64,000 bases of DNA from Echria macrotheca. Its lineage: Eukaryota > Ascomycota > Sordariomycetes > Sordariales > Schizotheciaceae. Both the position numbers and the translations under genes were made by a program. The stretch is from NCBI GenBank assembly GCA_030411725.1, contig MU839834.1, positions 1,302,001 to 1,366,000 of the forward strand, read 5' to 3'. Of the stretch, positions 34,008 to 43,485 are shown piece by piece. Each line of letters starts with the position of its first letter. Within the stretch, counting starts at the first letter, position 1. A model generated the notes under the pieces. The model had not been told where the DNA came from. It was given only the letters and a program-made list of their open reading frames with translations, and made no database searches.

Positions 34008-35974
34008 TCATTCAACAGTCCTCGACTTAGCCAGCTCCTCATCCAGCTTAGCCTCCATCTCGACCTGCTGCCGCCCCTTATCCTTAGGAAACACAATCAA
34101 CGGCTCCGGCTCGCCCGGCTTCCTCTTCTGCGATCCCTCCGCCTCAGCAGCGAGCGCCTGCTCCACCTCCTCAGCGCTGGCCAGCCCCTCGCGCAGCTTC
34201 TTGAGGTGATTATGCAGCTGCCGAACAGCACCGGTCCCCGGCTGCCCCGGATACGTCTGCCCGGACGCGGCGTACTCCTCGTCGCTGACCATCTCGACAA
34301 CGCGGATATTATGCTTGCCCCGCCGCAGGACCAGCAGTCTGCCGTCGATCAGAAACTTTTGCGTCTCCTGCGGGAACCACAGCTTGACGGGCGTGAACGT
34401 GATCTGGTCCGTGTTCATGGCGCGCATCTGGCCCGGCGCGCCGCCGATGTAGGCGCCCTGCGAGGCCGCGAGCCGGTGGCCCTCGGACGCGCTCGACGCC
34501 AGCCCCGCCGCGTACAGGATGCGGCCGATCGACTTGCTCATGATCAGCGACTCGGGCAGGATCATGTCGGACCGCGGCGCGTTGAAGATGGTTGTCGGGT
34601 GGCCCGCGGGGGCTGTGTACTGCTCGAACCCGGCGCCGCCGGGAGTGGCGGGCTTCCCGTGCATCAGCTGGTGCTGTTGGCGGGCCTCGTGGGCCTTTTG
34701 TTCGCCGTGGATAAACTTGGTCACCTCGAGCGCCAGCCTGTGCTGCGCGACCCGCTTCGACGCGTCCTGGTTTTGCTCGGCCATGAGGGCGTCGATCTCT
34801 TGGAGCGGCAGGAAGGTCAGGAACTTGAGCAGCTGCTCCACGTCGGCGTCGGGCCGCCGGACGAAGTAGCCGTAGAAGTCATAGGCCGAAGTCTGGTACT
34901 CGTCGAGCCAGACGGCGTTGCCCGCGCTCTTGCCGAACTTGGCGCCCGACGAGTCGGTCAGCAGGGGGACGGTAAATCCGACAGGGTCGTCGAGCAGGCT
35001 CTCGTTGGGGAGCATGGTGGCCGGGTTCTTGTCGCTCGCGCGCGCCGCCTTGAAGACGTCGATGCCCGACACGATGTTGCCAAACTGGTCCGAGCCGCCG
35101 ATCTGCATCTGGACCTTGTAGCGCCTCCGCAGCTCGTACCAGTCCCAGCCCTGCATGATGGGATAGCTGAACTCGGCGAACGACATGCCGTCGCCCTTTT
35201 CCATCTTCTGCTTCACCGTGTCGCGCGACAGCATCGGGCCAATACGGAGCTGGCTACCGACCCTCTTGAGGATCTCGAGCATCGGCTGCTTGTTCCACCA
35301 CGCATTGTTGTTCTCGACGCCGCGCTTCCACGCCCACTCTCGGGAGAGACCCATCCTGCGGCCCTCGTCCTCGACGCGCATCCACAGCTTTTTGAGCTGC
35401 TGCTGGATCTTGACCATGTTCATTGTCATGTCGGCCTTGTCCAGCGGCGTCCTGCTCTGTAGTCGTCCGGTCGGGTCACCGATCTTGGCCGTGGACCCGC
35501 CGATGAGGCTGATGGCGGTGTAGCCGTGTAGATACATCCAGAACAGCGGCATCAGGGGGACGAGGTGGCCGATGTGCAGGGAGCTGGCGGTGGGATCGAT
35601 GCCGACGTATGCGCCTATTCGACGGGTGCGCAGGAGCTCTCGGATGACTTCTTTCGTCCTACTGGGGTGTCAGACCATGTTGTATTGTGTGATATACAGG
35701 AAACGTACCCAGCTACGTCTTTTATGAAGCCGCGCTCCTCGAGCTTGTCCCAGATGTTCTGGGCCTTGCCATCCTGGATCAGCTGGGCCCTCTCGTCCCA
35801 TTTCCTCTCGGCCTCTTCCAGTTTGTCAATGTACTTTGGACTTTTGCTTTTGCTCCTGTATATTTCCGAGTCGGGGGTATACGCTACGTATCGGCGCGCA
35901 GCGGGCGTGCAGCATGGCGCCCATCGTGGTCGGAGCCGGGTGCAGACCCTTAACAGGCCTCGCGAGGGGATCAT
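34008..35974 (-). CDS. cyt-18: Mitochondrial tyrosyl-tRNA synthetase, CYT-18 type
   Basis: Two exons, 35974-35709 and 35658-34008; the 50 bp intron starts GTACGT, has a CTGAC branch and ends GTAG. Product 638 residues. The first 30 residues are Arg-rich without acidic residues ([18 protein letters not shown]...), fitting a mitochondrial presequence. A second ATG 24 bp upstream is in frame but lies beside a TATATAAA-like string, so the downstream ATG is preferred. Residues about 48-89 form the helical N-terminal extension before the class I catalytic core ([19 protein letters not shown] at 117-120; KFGKS at about 329-333 in place of KMSKS). [12 protein letters not shown] is the Tyr/tRNA-site block. 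The C-terminal third carries an S4-like RNA-binding domain ([20 protein letters not shown]). It charges mitochondrial tRNA-Tyr. In Neurospora the ortholog CYT-18 also helps group I introns splice; that second activity is inferred here. It converges with npr2 (169 bp) and diverges from sdh4. Confidence 0.93.
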
Positions 35975-36471
35975 TGTGGCAACACCTTTATATATCATCT
36001 CCCTGAAAAATGATCGGATGATGCCCTAGAGCATCTCATCCCAGGCGCGCGCGGCTGGTTATCGACGGGACATAAGGCTGAATGGTTATGTCTTTTTCTC
36101 TCTGATTCCGCTGCGTCGCGTGTGTCGCGGATGGACCTCTCTTTTTTCTGATGTCGTTGTTATCGATAAGACTCGACTCGACTCGACAGGGGTGTGGGCC
36201 GGGAGCGAGATTCTTCCCTTACCGACAGCCGGCGGGTGGGGTCGGTCGGCTGACATCAACTCAGCGACGATTGGCAGAGGGCAGCTCCGATTTGCCGAGG
36301 GTCAGGAATTCCAATTGCTGCTTGCTCCATTCCTCACCCGGCCGTGATTCCGAAGTTGCCCAGCTTCCGGAAAGTCGTGATACGTAACAAAGAGAGCTTT
36401 CGGTCTCCTGCACCACCACCTCCGCGCGCGAGTAGACGGCCAATTGACACCGGCCGAATTTCCCTACCAGA
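35975..36471. promoter_or_regulatory. Shared promoter region, mitochondrial TyrRS / sdh4
   Basis: 497 bp separate two divergent start codons whose products both act in mitochondria. Both promoters must lie here. GACTCGACTCGACTCGAC-type short repeats occur at about 36169-36186. Co-regulation is inference. Confidence 0.45.
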
Positions 36472-37133
36472 ATGGCATCAATCGCGCGCTCCGCTCTGCT
36501 GCGGCAGGTGGCCACGGCCGGGCCCGTTCCGAGACAGGTGATCGCATCATCATCGCGGGCCCTGCCCGTAGCGACTTTCCACACCAGCGCCCGCCGGAAC
36601 CTACTCCCTCCTCTTCCCCGTATGTTCTCTCTGCTCCCCTCTTTTGGGTATTATCACTAACCAAACCCCCCCACCACAGAGAAGGTCGAAGGCACAGGTA
36701 CTTACACTATTTCACTCTCCCCGCAACCAACCAACCCGCTCACCCGATCGGTCAATCCCTAACATGAAGAAAAAATATAGTAAACGACCCAGCGCCCGTC
36801 CCGGAACCGTCGCCCTCCCACGGCTCGTACCACTGGACCTTTGACCGGCTCGTGGCCGCCTCGCTCATCCCCCTGACCGTCACGCCCTTCGCCGCCGGCT
36901 CGCTCAACCCGACGCTCGACGCGCTGCTGTGCGCCACCATCCTGATCCACTCGCACACGGGCTTCCAGAGCATCATCATCGACTACGTGCCCACGTGGCG
37001 CATGCCGCGCGTCCGCAAGCTGTTCAACTGGGGTCTGAAGGCGGCCACGGCCGTGGTGGGCCTCGCGCTGTACGAGTTTGAGACGACGGATGTTGGCCTG
37101 GTCGAGACGGTGAAGCGGGTTTGGACGGCTTAA
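36472..37133 (+). CDS. sdh4: Succinate dehydrogenase membrane anchor subunit (CybS/Sdh4)
   Basis: Three exons, 36472-36619, 36680-36697 and 36781-37133, with introns of 60 and 83 bp (GTATGT...CACAG; GTACTT...ATAG). Product 172 residues. The N-terminus (MASIARSALLRQV...FHTSARRNLLP) is a mitochondrial presequence with a likely cleavage after the FHTSARR region. The mature part has the CybS pattern: SHGSYHWTFDRL, a first helix (LVAASLIPLTV), a second helix containing ILIHSHTGFQSIIIDYVP (His likely ligates haem b; the DY pair belongs to the ubiquinone site), and a third helix (AATAVVGLALYEF). It anchors complex II in the inner membrane and links the TCA cycle to ubiquinone reduction. Exon 2 is only 18 bp and encodes about six residues (QKVEGT region). 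It is supported by frame continuity on both sides and by clean borders. Confidence 0.92.
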
Positions 37134-38474
37134 AAAAGTGCGTGTTTGTTTGGGTTAGATGTGGTTGAGGTTGTAAAAACATGCAAATTACATATCTTTT
37201 GTTTTTTCCTGTGTGTTGAATGGTTGTGTGGAAGTATGACTCGGATGAGGACGGATGGATGTTGGGCTGGTAGGACGGAGATGGAGCTGGTCTTGTGGAC
37301 TGCTGCTAAGCATTTTGTGATGCTGCTGTTGTGTGGACAGGTTCAGATCAGTAGGCAGAGTTTCATGGATAGACGAAGTCGGAATCGCACTCATCACATC
37401 ACGCTGCCTATCTGATCGCTCGTCTCCCAAGTTTGAGGACTACAGTGGTAGTTAACCAAATATCTGGCAGATAAGCCCGATAAGCCTTTTAGATATACTG
37501 TTCAGTATTGCTTTCGTCCCGATTTATGTCAATATTCTTCTGCCTCTTCAACTACGACGTCGGGGTATGAAGCATCCCGTGTCAACCAAGGAGGGAGAGA
37601 GATAAGCAGTCCATATACTCCCTCGTAGGGGGGAGGCAATGACGCAACATCAAACAGGTCTCTCACAACAAAACACCATTTGTCGTCATATGTAATACGT
37701 AAACGGTTTAGAGTTTATACAGCTAGTTGCCCCTATTCTTGACTAAACACAAAATACAAAATAATCAGACGAATGGGTGTGTGGATAGGGCGGGGTACGG
37801 ATACATTAGAAACCTAAACACAGACACAGTCCCGATGCCCCGAAAAGAAAAACCGTCGTCGTCTTTTTGGGCACGGCCTGGACCCTCTCTGCTTACACTA
37901 TGCGGATTGCAACCTTGCCGAACCCAGTTGCGGGTAAGGTAATGTTAATGTTGATGTTACATCAGCCTCACAGACCTAGACACTAGGTAGTAAATAGCCC
38001 TTCTCTCTCTCAACATACTTCCTGCGATTCTCTTTGCTTTGTATGTACGGGAAATGTAATCCGTTTTGGCAACTAGGTAGCAGCAAAAGCACCCAAAGAA
38101 CGGGAGGGCCTCTTGAATCAGTAGAGAGAGATTTTGAAGAAAGTCTTCTCGATAAAAGAAAGGGGGTCAGCTGACCCCTTGACATCCGTTTTGTGTCCGG
38201 CCGCTTCCCCTGTCCCATTGCGCCAACTGCCCGGCTCGCCCAGGAGTCCAGAAGCACAGCCCGTCCCTCTCCTTATTAATGGTTAGTTTTGGACAGAATC
38301 GCTCTGTTCAGCATGCGCGCGAGCTGTGGACTTGGTAAGTTTCTTTACCCCTAGAAACTTTCTAGTAAATGGCTATGACCAACAGGTTGCAAAACAGCAA
38401 TAACAAGCCCTACCCAAAATGGAGCGAGGGACCGGCGACGGGATGGCCTCTGCCAGCTGGCTTAGTTTACCCGC
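37134..38474. other. 1.3 kb spacer, nothing recognised
   Basis: Between sdh4 and the HET-domain gene. AT-richer than the genes, and short open frames only. It should hold the sdh4 3' UTR and the 3' end of the HET gene transcript. Confidence 0.45.
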
Positions 38475-40151
38475 CTATTCAGTGGATCGAGAGCCGCCCG
38501 GTTCGGCATGAGCTCCCGTGTCCTCTAGGCGAGAGATCTTCAGGTCTACTACATATATCATCTCACCCATGACGACCTCAGACCGCATTGCGGCGGTGGC
38601 GTGCCAGCTTTCGCCCAGATGAACCAGTGTCTGGGCTGACTCGCTCGACAGCTCGCTCGGAGCAACCGAACTCGCCTTGTCGCACATCTGCTCGAGCGAC
38701 TTGTCCTCCTCGTAGTGGGCAAGCCGAACCCACTCGGACGAGTAGGAAGTGCGGCCGGCTCTGGTTCCCGTCCGCACGTAGCCAAACGCCAAGACGATTT
38801 CCTCGCCCCCGCCGTTCAGCAAGTGTAGGGCAGCCTTGACCGTATTGCCTCGCCGAGCCCACATTGTCATCGCCTTTGGGTTCCAGCACCTCGGCGGGAA
38901 CGCCTCCCGGACGTGAAAATCCTCCCAGCCGGCCGGCTTCCCCACGCGGACCCAGCACTTTAAGTTTTCAGGGGCCCGATCCAGGTCCGGGATCCAGCCC
39001 GTGTTGCCCCTGCGCGTGAGGACGTACAGGGAAGTCATCTCGGCCATTGTCGTCTTCTCGAGCTCAACGATCGCCGTCCGCGGATAAAAGGGTGGCTCGA
39101 ACACGGTCGGGTCGTCTGTGGCTCTCAGGAGCAGCCCTATCGGGCCGGTAAAGTCGTCTTCGTACCGGCACGCCAGGACCGCCATGTGGTGCGCGTGGTC
39201 CTCGCCCGCCCGGTTTCGAATCAAAGGAAGCCACATCCGTAGCCCATAGTTGGTCAGAGCCCATGGCTCGTTGCCGCCCATAATCTTCCAGCGGACAATC
39301 TTTCCGGCGTTCTGGAACCGGTCGGGCGAGGGGGCGAAGAGGCTCTGCTCGTTGGCGTCGGCGTTGCTCCACGCAAAGAGGGACTGGTCGTCCGACACCT
39401 TTATGATCTCCTCTTGGAGCCGGATGAAGGACTTTTCACCCTCACCGTAGAGCAGCGGCATCTGGATGTCGAATAGGCCCAGCAGGCAGTAGGCGATGTC
39501 CTCGATCCGGGTGGTTTGTCTCCGCGCGGCCCAGGACAGTTTCCGGGCCGCGCAGACCTCGCTGAGGCTCCGCTGGTGTAAGACGATTTCCTCGTCGACG
39601 CCCGTGACGACGGAGAGTATGCCGGCGAGTTGCTGCTTGGCGCCGATAAACTCCCACTCCCGGTTGTAGAATTTGACCTCGAATGGGGCGATAAACTCCT
39701 GCAGAGTCCAGCCGCGGGTGAACCACCTGCTCTTAGCAAACTCGGACCGGAGCACCTCGTCCAGCTCTGGGTCAGTCAGCTCCCAGCCGTTTCGGATATC
39801 GGCAAGGCAGCCGGTCCCGCGCGGGACGTCTTCGAGGTACGCGTAGCAGATGCTGGCGTCCCGGTACCAGTTGAACATGGAGTTGATGGCCTCGCTGAGC
39901 TCGGCGCTGCTGGTCTTGTCGATGCAGCACGTGTCAACCCAGACGTAGGCAAAGCCATCCCGCAGGGCCCGCATCGCAGCACCCCTAATCTTGGCGTAGC
40001 CCGCCATCCTCTCCACCCCGGGGTCTAGGCTCTCGAGCATCTGAAACGTGACTTCATCGGGGCCCCATGTGTGGGATAGAATGGCGTACCGCGGCACGTG
40101 GATGCCCAGAAACTCTTTCAACCGGAGGGTTTGTGCATTAACGAGCCTCAT
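38475..40151 (-). CDS. HET-domain protein (heterokaryon incompatibility type)
   Basis: A single exon of 558 residues starting MRLVNAQTLRLKEF. Residues about 20-150 form a HET domain: YAILSHTWGPDEVTFQ, FAYVWVDTCCIDKTSSAELSE, NSMFNWYRDASICYAYL and then SRWFTRGWTLQEFIAP. Further conserved blocks are LSWAARRQTTRIEDIAYCL and LFDIQMPLLYGEGE, the arrangement seen in HET-E/HET-D-like and many orphan HET proteins. The C-terminal 300 residues have no recognised repeats: no WD40, NACHT or ankyrin motifs are visible. HET domains are related to TIR folds and trigger programmed cell death after non-self recognition between strains. Whether this gene takes part in vegetative incompatibility, or is one of the many uncharacterised family members, cannot be told. 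It is flanked on both sides by gene-poor DNA. Confidence 0.92.
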   Translation of the reverse strand: MRLVNAQTLRLKEFLGIHVPRYAILSHTWGPDEVTFQMLESLDPGVERMAGYAKIRGAAMRALRDGFAYVWVDTCCIDKTSSAELSEAINSMFNWYRDASICYAYLEDVPRGTGCLADIRNGWELTDPELDEVLRSEFAKSRWFTRGWTLQEFIAPFEVKFYNREWEFIGAKQQLAGILSVVTGVDEEIVLHQRSLSEVCAARKLSWAARRQTTRIEDIAYCLLGLFDIQMPLLYGEGEKSFIRLQEEIIKVSDDQSLFAWSNADANEQSLFAPSPDRFQNAGKIVRWKIMGGNEPWALTNYGLRMWLPLIRNRAGEDHAHHMAVLACRYEDDFTGPIGLLLRATDDPTVFEPPFYPRTAIVELEKTTMAEMTSLYVLTRRGNTGWIPDLDRAPENLKCWVRVGKPAGWEDFHVREAFPPRCWNPKAMTMWARRGNTVKAALHLLNGGGEEIVLAFGYVRTGTRAGRTSYSSEWVRLAHYEEDKSLEQMCDKASSVAPSELSSESAQTLVHLGESWHATAAMRSEVVMGEMIYVVDLKISRLEDTGAHAEPGGSRSTE

Positions 40152-41446
40152 GTCTCGCAGCCAGGGTTCGGCGCCTTGAGTAGATAACTAGGTCCTAGTG
40201 AAGGTCGAGAATTCTTGCGAGTGCTAATTAGGTACGTCCTTGCTTTCTCTCCCCTGGAGAGTAAGTACCCAAGGTAGGGGATCGTGCAAAAACTTGACCC
40301 AGGGCTGGCGAAGACAAGATACTAACTTGTTAGGCCAGGCAGGAGCACCCAGGGAAGATGGAAGGCACGCACGGACCCCAGGCCCTGTATTCAGCCAGCC
40401 ATCAGGGCACATCCCCCTCTTCAGCAAATCAGGCATCTTTACCTAGTCTTTCAGACTGTAGCGTTCCGAATGGAAACTTCTAATTCTCATGTGAAATTTC
40501 GGGCCATTTTGATGAAACCTTTCCCCGGCCCGCACACGAGGGTTAGGGTTATATTAGGGGATTGACTATGCTTGACAGGCAGTCAAACAAACCGGGCCTC
40601 GATTTGGTTTAAATTTGACTCTTTTTGGGCAAGTCTGAATAGGTCCTCGGCGGCCCTTGATTTAACTTGCAAGGCATAGAACGGTTTGAGTTATTGGAAA
40701 CCCTGGCGCCGGGTTCATCACTTGTCTAATGGGTATGGTCGTATGTCGTAGTACTCTCGTCGAAACGGGCTCCAAACGGGCTCTCCCCCCGACCGACCAA
40801 CGGCCTAGGTCTAGACAAACCCAGCACGCACACCGGCAGCCCAAGCAAGAACCATCGCACACAAAGACACCAACCCAGCACAGCGAATTTGTTGATTTCT
40901 TCCTATACGGAATATGTACTCTTCCATTAACGATCCATATAACATCCCTCTCCCTCTCTAGTGATGTGACGGTCCAGCCATACGCTCCCCTCCTCCCCCC
41001 TTTTTATTGTTTTCTCCGCATGTCTTCTGTCTAGTCAAAGATCGTGCCTCATATATATCCTCTCCCCCCAGGGGATGGATGTCATCAGCTCAGTTCCCAT
41101 CGAAATACACACAAGAAAATTTGGTATCACAAATAAAACGAAAAGAAAAGACATAATAAAACAGTTTGAACCAGACGTGACTTCTCCAAAGCCGACGTTG
41201 ACAAAACCAAATGACCAGAAAAAAAAATCCGGGGGTATCTCCCAAATCCAGGTCGCTCGGAACTAGCCTAGGCCGAGCGAGATGCAAAAACCATGAAAGA
41301 AAATACGCGCAGTCTTTTTCCAACCCAGTAAATGCATGCGCATGCGGTTTCCAAAAGGACCCATCGGCCCGGATACGTCCGTTCGTAAGTAACCAGAAGC
41401 AGAAGTTGAAAAAGATGACGTGAGAAAGTGTCACTCGGAAAAAATC
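40152..41446. other. 1.3 kb spacer with a telomere-like motif
   Basis: No gene is supported. GAGGGTTAGGGTTA occurs at 40538-40551, about two units of the fungal telomere repeat or a telobox. The left part should carry the HET gene promoter, and the right part the 3' UTR of the Zn2Cys6 gene. Confidence 0.45.
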
Positions 41447-43485
41447 TCATGACATCGACGGGAGGATGCCGGAAGAACCTAACCTGGTTCCCAGCGCAAT
41501 GCCGATCGAGTCGGCATACCGCTCTGTATAGATATAAATCAGTAATCAGGGCCAACCACCACCAACCCAAGCACAAGATGCATCGGCGTATTGTATTTGT
41601 AGTGTTACTCACCCGCAATTTTCCACCTCGTCGCAAACTTTTCCAGCGTCGTCTTGAATCCTTCCACCTTCTGCAGCCATTCAGGATCCTGCAGCACGCC
41701 CGGACCGTGCGAGATGAGTAACAGAGAGGCGTAGTAGATGGCAAAGGCACCGCACGGCGCCATGTAGCCATTCCGCAGCTGGAGATCCGTCTGTTCCGCG
41801 TTGAGCGCCGAGCTGTTGTAGATGGAGCTGATTACCGACCGAATCGTCTCGACCGGCCGCTTGTCGTTAGATTCCGCCGCAGACGGTGTCGTTCTTCCGC
41901 TGCTGCTAGAAGTGGACGCGCTGCCACTGATCACCCCGGACAGCAGACCAGGCTGGTTGATCTTCATAAGCGCTCTGCAGAGTCATACCCGTCAGCTTCT
42001 CTTCGGTTGATTGTATCGGTCTGGTAGGCAGCAGGAGTTAGGCAGGGAATCAGGAGGCAAGAGGGGGGGACCAAGGGTTGAAGAAGTGTACATGAAATTC
42101 GTGCCCACCGCTGCGGTACGACCGCCCCTCCCCCAGTTTCCCGACAAGAGGTTGATGGTATGGGCCGTGATGGCTCCTGATAGCATATTCCGATCATTTG
42201 GTATCGGTGGGCTCGGGCTGGTCAGCTGTTGCAAGACGCTACTAAGGTAAAACGCAGATGTGGCCTCTGGCCAGACCATGCCGTCGATTTGGTCCGTGTT
42301 GCTGTCAAGAAATACGGCCCGGGAGCCCGATGCTGATGCCGAGCCGGACGCTGACCCCTGGCCCCCAAACCCGAAAGACAAACTGTTTGGTAAATATTGG
42401 TCGAAAGACTCGGGGAAGGGAATCGAAAAGCTAGAGTGGATGTTTGCCGTGTGCATGGGGTATTTCTGGTCCTGGTAGCTAACGTGTATCAAGCTGCGTT
42501 GCCACAAGTCAGCGTCGCGTGGAACTGCAAGACGGTGGAGGACCTTACCAGTCCATGTAGACCACTGCCCACCATAATATCGAGCACAGCTTCAGCTCCC
42601 TCGGCACGCGGCTCTGCCTCTCGTCGCTCCAGAAAGGCTCGTAGTGCCAGCCAAACGCCTTGGTCATCTGGAAACATCGCCCAGCCGTCATGTAGGCTTG
42701 TTGCGGCATTGCGTGAGAGAACTCGTACATTGCGACGAGCAGCTCCGCCTGGAGCAGAGTAACGGAAAGGGGTAGTTTCGTTTGGACGAGACTCAGCAGC
42801 GTCTTGGCCGAGAGATAAAAGCTGTCACCCATGCCCACGACCGACCCGGGCGTGGGAATGCGAATGGCCAGCCGCATACACATCAGCAGGACGGCTATCT
42901 CGGCCGAAGGCGTGGTCCAGATCTCCTCGACGCTAGCCTCGAGGGCGGCCCGCTCGATGATGGTGAACCAGGTGTTGACGGTGCTAAAATACGAGGCGAC
43001 CACGCGGGCGATGCCCTGGCGATGGGCGAGGATGTCAGTGACACAGCGGCAGACAAACGAGTGGACGTCCTCGGTGGAGTCCATGGATGCGAAAAGCGAC
43101 GGGTTCAGCAGATTCAGGCGAGGCAGTGACTGCGGATTTGCGAGCTGCTCCAGCACGGGAGTGAAAGTCCGAGGTGGAGCGACAACCTGTCCCATGAAGG
43201 ATTCGAAGCGGATAGGCCCCGGGGCACCCGGGGGAATGGCGATATCATCCTCATGTTGACAAGCTTGCAGCGAACTGAGCAGGTAGGTCAGTCGGGTGAT
43301 CAGTAGCAGGTTTTTGCGGGCACCGGCGGGCACCGGCGGGCGGGGGCTCCATCTTACTATGTACACCGTCCGCACGAAGGGAGCGCCTTATCGCACCGCT
43401 TCTTTTTCCTCCTGCAATTCAGACACACTCTCGACGACTTCGCGGCCGCCTGCTGTTGGGCGGAGGGGGAAGGGGCGGCCGACAT
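41447..43485 (-). CDS. Zn2Cys6 transcription factor with fungal-specific regulatory domain
   Basis: Five exons: 43485-43358, 43274-42549, 42493-42092, 41974-41613 and 41523-41447; product 564 residues. The long open frame alone misses the DNA-binding domain. Joining the first exon (MSAAPSPSAQQQ...) to the second across intron 43275-43357 completes a binuclear cluster with Cys at 21, 24, 31, 38, 41 and 48 (C-x2-C-x6-C-x6-C-x2-C-x6-C). The middle part is a fungal_trans-type helical domain (FSTVNTWFTIIERAAL, MCMRLAIRIPTP, AELLVAMYEFSHAMPQQAY, GRCFQMTKAFGWH). The end reads ALMKINQPGLL and, after the last intron, AERYADSIGIAL. The intron 3 donor (GTACAC at 42091) is the least certain border: it was chosen because it is the phase-2 site that keeps the frame. 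Target genes are unknown, and no metabolic cluster adjoins it. Confidence 0.87.
43316..43340 (+). repeat. 10-bp minisatellite in intron 1 of the Zn2Cys6 gene
   Basis: GCGGGCACCG occurs twice in tandem plus a half unit. The tract lies wholly inside intron 1, between the fifth and sixth zinc-binding Cys codons. Confidence 0.85.

Noticed and set aside
33933..35462. 509-codon plus-strand frame
   Set aside because: Lies antisense to the mitochondrial TyrRS gene, whose motifs are unmistakable. The open antisense frame follows from GC-rich codon bias.
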